Origin: Stenogyne calaminthoides
Taxonomy: Eukaryota > Streptophyta > Magnoliopsida > Lamiales > Lamiaceae
Direction: 5' to 3'
NCBI GenBank assembly: GCA_037126765.1
Contig: JBBCBC010000026.1
Coordinates: 12,636,418-12,700,417 of the forward strand
Length of the DNA: 64,000 nucleotides
This document shows, in pieces, positions 59,621 to 64,000 of the stretch (positions are counted from its first letter, which is position 1; each line of letters opens with the position of its first letter). A program made the translations under genes and the position numbers. The notes under the pieces were generated by a model, which worked only from the letters and a program-made list of their open reading frames with translations, did not search any database and was not told where the DNA came from.

Positions 59621-60041
59621 ATTTCCCCCTTTTTGATGATGCCAAAACTTATCTTGTTACAAACATATAACCTATACTCAGGTTTCAGTTTATCCTATTA
59701 CAAGATTGGTTGTCTCCCAACAATTTAAATCATACAACAATTTCTTCAGTAATGAATCTTCTTAAATAGTTCATCACCAAATACTTAAACAATTTCCTCC
59801 TTATCAACATACAATCAATTCAGAGACATTCATTCAGCATATCAAAATAAAAGACATGTAAATAAGATAATGAGATATTATCTTGTGAGCATAAATGATA
59901 AATCTTCATTGATGATTGGTTTGAGTTACAGATTACAATGAGTTTATCAACAAAATCAAAAAGACAAAAATTTAAAGATTACAGAATCTTCTGAGTCTTC
60001 AGTCTTCAGTCTTCTGATTTGGCTCTTCAGTCTTCTGCTCT
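59621..60041 (-). other. Polypurine tract and 3' non-coding region, element F
   Basis: ATTTCCCCCTTTTTGATGAT next to the LTR. Partial extra copies (TCTCCCAACAATTTAAAT at about 59711, ACAATTTCTTCAG at about 59733). No gene. Confidence 0.85.
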
Positions 60042-63000
60042 TCAGTTTGCTTCATTCTCAACTTCATTAGCGGGCACCTCCAGGTCGAACATTCTGAAAA
60101 ATCTCTTCTTCAGCTCATTTCTCTCCTTAATAATATCCGGACTGTTTCCTGTTAAACCCAACTGACCAGCATACTGAGCAATTTCTTGAGTAATGGCCTT
60201 CTCATTTACCAAGCCATTACCAAGTCTCGGAGGAGGATAGGAATATGGACCAGGGGCTACTATCTGTACCTCTCCTTCATCCGCAAGGTTAATCCAGCTC
60301 TGTAGATACTTTGGATAGAAGGTTAGGAGATATTCAATGAATGCTTCATTACGATCCGAGCTTTCCCTCTCCATTCCCTCGAGAACATCATAATTGAACG
60401 GAAGGTTCTCTTGACCTCTTCCCACATATCGTTGAGTTTGATAGGCATCCATTTATCAACGTGGGGCCACTTCGATTAACTTTTGATGTCCCTTTCCTCT
60501 TGCTCATAAACTTCACGAATTCACTCCTTCGCTTCTGCTCTTCGTCTATCTTCTTTCTGATCACAGACGCTCCTGAGACCAAAGCAGCAACTTTCTTAGC
60601 TTGTTCTATTTGGAGTGTCTTGAGCATCTCTCTCGTGTTGAAGACTTTCTTACGAGGTTGAGACTTCGATTCTTTTCGTGTCTTCATCATCCGTAATCGA
60701 CTTTCTCGGATTGGCTTAGAAGCCTTTGCACGCTTGCTTTCAGGTTGAACAATGCCCAAGGCTTTCCTCTTATGGGCAAATCAACAGCAGCTTGGCTTGT
60801 TCCAACCTTTGCTCTAGCACTCAGTTTCTCTCTTGCAACATCAAGCATGGTTTGCTAAGAAACTCGAGTGTAGATAGGCTTCTCTACCTGAGCGAACTTC
60901 AACTTCTCAGTAGCTTCGACTTCTCTTAAGGCTTTGGCTAGGTTATACATTTCAAAGATCTTTTCGAGCCTTCTTCTCCAAAGTACGTGCCATGAACTTT
61001 CTGAGGTCTTCACCTTCCTTTTCCCCCTTCTTGGCACCGTAATTTGGAAGAAGTCTGGAGAGTGTTGTGTCCATGTGATATTGCTCTTTGCTCACACAAC
61101 GAACCTCTCCTGCTTTATCGATCTTTGTTAAATCTTCCCACCTTCTTAGATGGTTCTTGGCCCGCGAAAATTCTTGAGATAAATGGGCAAAGCGGCGAGA
61201 GTGCTTCCTTGAACATCTCTGTCATCTTGGTCATGAGCATTGAGCTCATTTCCTCAACAAATTTTTATCATCACTTCATTCCTCTCTCGCCAATTTCACC
61301 TCTAGAAATGCGATTGACTCTGATGCTTCGTTCATTTCATTTCGAGCTTGAGCTCAGCCTTGACTCCCTCCAGCTTTTCATTCAGCTTATCTTCCATGGA
61401 GGTCATCTGTGAGGTCAGAGTGTTTTGGATTAGCACCAGCTTTGAAGAGTGACTAAGACCTTCCATCTTCTGAGCTTGATTGGCCAATGTTTCTTCCATC
61501 TGAGCAATCTTGATCATCATTGGCTCAACCTTCTCAAGTTTCTCCATCAAGGGAGTGAGATCAATCTCAGGAACCTTCTGCACCTTCTGTGCTGTTTGAT
61601 CATCTGAGCTTCAGCTTCATCCTGAGCTCCAGTCTCCAATCGAGCCTCGATCTTTTATCGAACAATTGAAATTAAAGATAGGACTTTCAGTAACTTTGGC
61701 ATAATTGTTAATAGTGTCAAAAGGTACCTGAAGAGTGCTAGCTTCAGTCTGAGGTTGACCAATTTCAGTTTGATCAGCAACAGAAGTTTCCTTCTCCATC
61801 TGAGACTGATCCTTAGCATCTCCCTGTTGGTCCCCATCTCCATCTTGAGATTTGTCTCCGCTGCTCGGGGCACCAACTTCAGTAGCTTTTCTCTCAGCTA
61901 ACTTCCTCTGAACCAGCTCATCAAAATCGGAGTTTTTCATCCTGAGCTTTGTCCTTCTGAACCCTGAGAAGTCGGTCAGAAAGGCTGTCTCCTCATTTCA
62001 CCAGTCTTTCCCTCTGAATTCAGCAATATCAAGCATCTCAAGAAGAGTCTGATTGAGGATGAACACAGTTGTCCTTAATCTGAAGAAAACGTCTTGCAGA
62101 TCAGGGTATGAAATTGAGCTTCGGTAAATTGTCAAGAATGAACCGTTCCCCCTTGCTCCTCCACTTTCGCCTTCTTCACCTCGCCCTTCTTCCATCTCGG
62201 GCTCTCACGGTTCGGTTGAAACCTGGCGAGGATCAAAAGTAGATCACTTTCGGAGCTCATCAAGAATATTTTGCTCCCGAGTCTCGTGACCTCTGAAGGT
62301 TGTCTGTCAGTCCTCGGTTTGTCCCGAGTGGGTTACGAGGCTGGTGGCGTATCCTCGAGTTGACTCTGAGTTGGCTCTTCTATTTGTCTGGCAAACACTT
62401 CTTTGGTAGGAATCTCACGAGGCTGAGTTCCTTTGAAAATTTCTGAGAAATTTTATGCGAACTTAGAGATGTCTCAAGCACCTCAGAGAAGACCTGTTCC
62501 TCAGTCTGGTCTTGTGCCTTAGAGATAACCTGAGCCAAAACTTGCAATGGCGAACTCTGAGCGGTTTGGCCCTCAGGTTGAATCTCCTCAGAATCACTGC
62601 CATCTTCATCGGTGAGAACCACCAATCTTCTGCGCTTTGGGGCAAGGTTCTTACCTTCATTATTTTTGCACCTGCTCCATCTTTGCCTCCAACAAAACCT
62701 TCCCCCGTTTGTTGGGTCTCTTTCTCGGCGGCCATGAACCGGGTGATTCTACCTTCTTTTCTCTCTTCCCCGATGGCACAACTTCTTTGCGAAAGAATGG
62801 GCTTAAAGAGAATTTTGGACTTAGGAAATGAGGTCGAATTGGCGAAGATATCCTCCTCCTCTCTGCACATCTCCAAAATATAAGCAATTTTTGTGGCATG
62901 GTGGATCTTGCCTTTTATTGAGATCGCCCCGTCAACCTTCTTCAAAACTTTGGTCTGCTCACTCACCGTCTGAATCAAAAATTTCAGCCAGTTGAAGTCG

Positions 63001-63572
63001 GTGGTGGGTGAGGCCTCGATTGCCACCATCAATCTGAGCTTCGGGGTACTGATCTGCTCAAAACTCCCCGCAAGACTCATGATGCTCTTGCTCACAATAT
63101 CCATCAACACACGATATTGTGTCTTTAAGTGCCTTTTATGCAATGTCGCCTCAAATTTAACAGGATTCTCAGCAATCCTATCTAAGTACTCCTGCTCTCT
63201 ACCCGACATATACATCGCAGGATCCTCTCCTCTATCACAGAGCTCAAAAACATCATTGATTTTTTCGAAACTATATACAAATCCCTCTCAAAATCGATGT
63301 ATTTGAACGACTTGCTCTAAATGTGATACTGATAATCTTAGAATGCATCTGATCCTCTTCATCTATCTTCAAGTTATAGATGAATTCGATTACCTCTTTT
63401 CGCAAACTCACAGTGCAGTTCAACTTATGACTAGATGGGTGAGTTTAGCTTGATCCAATCATATCAGAGCCTCCTCTTCTGGCTTTGAGTTGGTTGTGCT
63501 TTCGAGTGAGACAACGAACTCGTACCAAGGCTTGTTGGTTTTGGCTAATCTCTCGAACAAGGTTGGAGTTAT
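60042..63572 (-). pseudogene. Third gene (large coiled-coil protein), element F
   Basis: Same gene as 25385-28900. The start codon is ATA (63572-63570) where A and E have ATG, giving ATA ACT CCA ACC. The N-terminal domain is recognisable from about 63510; 63215-62463 is open (FEATLHKRHLKTQYRV, TDFNWLKFLI), though frame-shifted in its last part. The middle domain (SYPDLQDVFFRLRTT) is at about 62140-62000, coiled coil at about 61583-61332, and C-terminal domain at about 60759-60042 with the end EVPANEVENEAN and its stop. Frame changes at several places, again mainly in stretches with altered CAG/CTG. Length equals the C copy. Confidence 0.8.
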
Positions 63573-64000
63573 TTTAGAGATTGATTGAAGAAATGAAGCT
63601 TTAGGGTTTGGGAATTTCTGGGCAAAGGGAATTTTTTAATTGCAGAGGATTTGGGAACGAAGGGTTTGATAAAATTTTGGCTTGAATGGCTTATTGGGGC
63701 ATAAATAGCTTCGAGATCGTGGGGAATCGCGTTGGTTAGGTGAAAAACAACGGTTGAGATTAATCTCCGATTAATCGAATTATCTGAACCGACGATCTCC
63801 TAAAAAGTAAGCCGCCAAAACATCCCCATTGGTCATTAATGTAGCAGAGCATTAAATGACCGTTGACCTTCTTCGGAATTTAAAACGATCCCACCCAAAA
63901 ACATTCCTCAGGTGTTTTGTATTTATTGCGAATGATTACTGATTTTTACTTGAGCAATAAATGAGTCGCATGAATCATTACTTCTTCAGACTAATTTCTC
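63573..64000 (-). promoter_or_regulatory. Putative internal promoter of the third gene, element F (partial)
   Basis: TATA-like CTATTTAT (complement of 63701-63708) about 130 bp before the expected start, with CGATTCCCCACGATCTCGAA before it. A diverged ATGAATCAT is at about 63971. The window ends before the RNase H stop. Confidence 0.55.

Larger units (their letters stand above)
57561..64000 (-). mobile_element. Copia retrotransposon F (third-gene family), minus strand, partial
   Basis: 3' LTR, polypurine tract, third gene and part of the promoter spacer, then the window ends. Pol, gag and the 5' LTR should lie to the right. It is inserted in the 5' LTR of E after AGAAAG; the probable duplication is GAAAG (57556-57560), since the intact LTR of E reads AACAGAAAGCAAAG at about 45134. 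Confidence 0.92.

Overview
The window is plant nuclear DNA made almost entirely of transposable elements nested inside one another. I found no host gene, tRNA, rRNA or CRISPR array. The evidence for a flowering plant is Ty1/copia LTR retrotransposons primed by initiator-Met tRNA (primer site TGGTATCAGAGC), a Mutator-like (MULE) transposase gene with a GT-AG intron, and AT-rich spacers. The pattern fits a methylated heterochromatic repeat block. The species cannot be told from the sequence.

Layout. The outermost layer is a MULE transposase pseudogene, split between 1173-1948 and 36380-36958. Copia element B (1949-36374, TSD CCTTC) interrupts it. B has itself been hit twice: by A (2696-17147, TSD ACACT) in its 5' LTR, and by C (20517-31322, TSD CTCCC) in its gag. 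Further right, copia element D (36959-44176) enters the same MULE and is cut off in its RNase H by an unidentified LTR-like piece (44177-44627). Minus-strand element E (44628-57560) sits in that piece, and a second minus-strand element, F (57561 to beyond 64000), sits in E's 5' LTR.

A, C, E and F are one family. It has about 2-kb LTRs (TGTTGGGAGATG to CCAACA), a gag with a zinc knuckle and long coiled coil, and a copia-order pol (protease, integrase, RT, RNase H). After a 0.6-kb spacer comes a third gene of about 1,170 codons. Spacer and third gene are present in all four copies, and each spacer carries a TATA-like box at a fixed place. The polypurine-tract context (CATCATCAAAAAGGGGGAAA) and the extra 3' gene resemble the Sirevirus (SIRE/Maximus) branch. 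The separate promoter-like spacer and the apparent absence of membrane segments in the third protein do not fit a simple envelope-like gene. C has lost nearly all of pol but keeps gag and the third gene, the latter in one frame over 3.5 kb with only five stops.

A caution applies to every broken gene here. In large patches, CAG and CTG trinucleotides have been replaced by CG-containing variants (CGG, CGAG, CCG, CTCG), differently in the two LTRs of one element. Frame breaks concentrate in these patches. This looks like a long-read consensus error at CHG-methylated cytosines rather than evolution, so A, E and F may be more intact than they appear.
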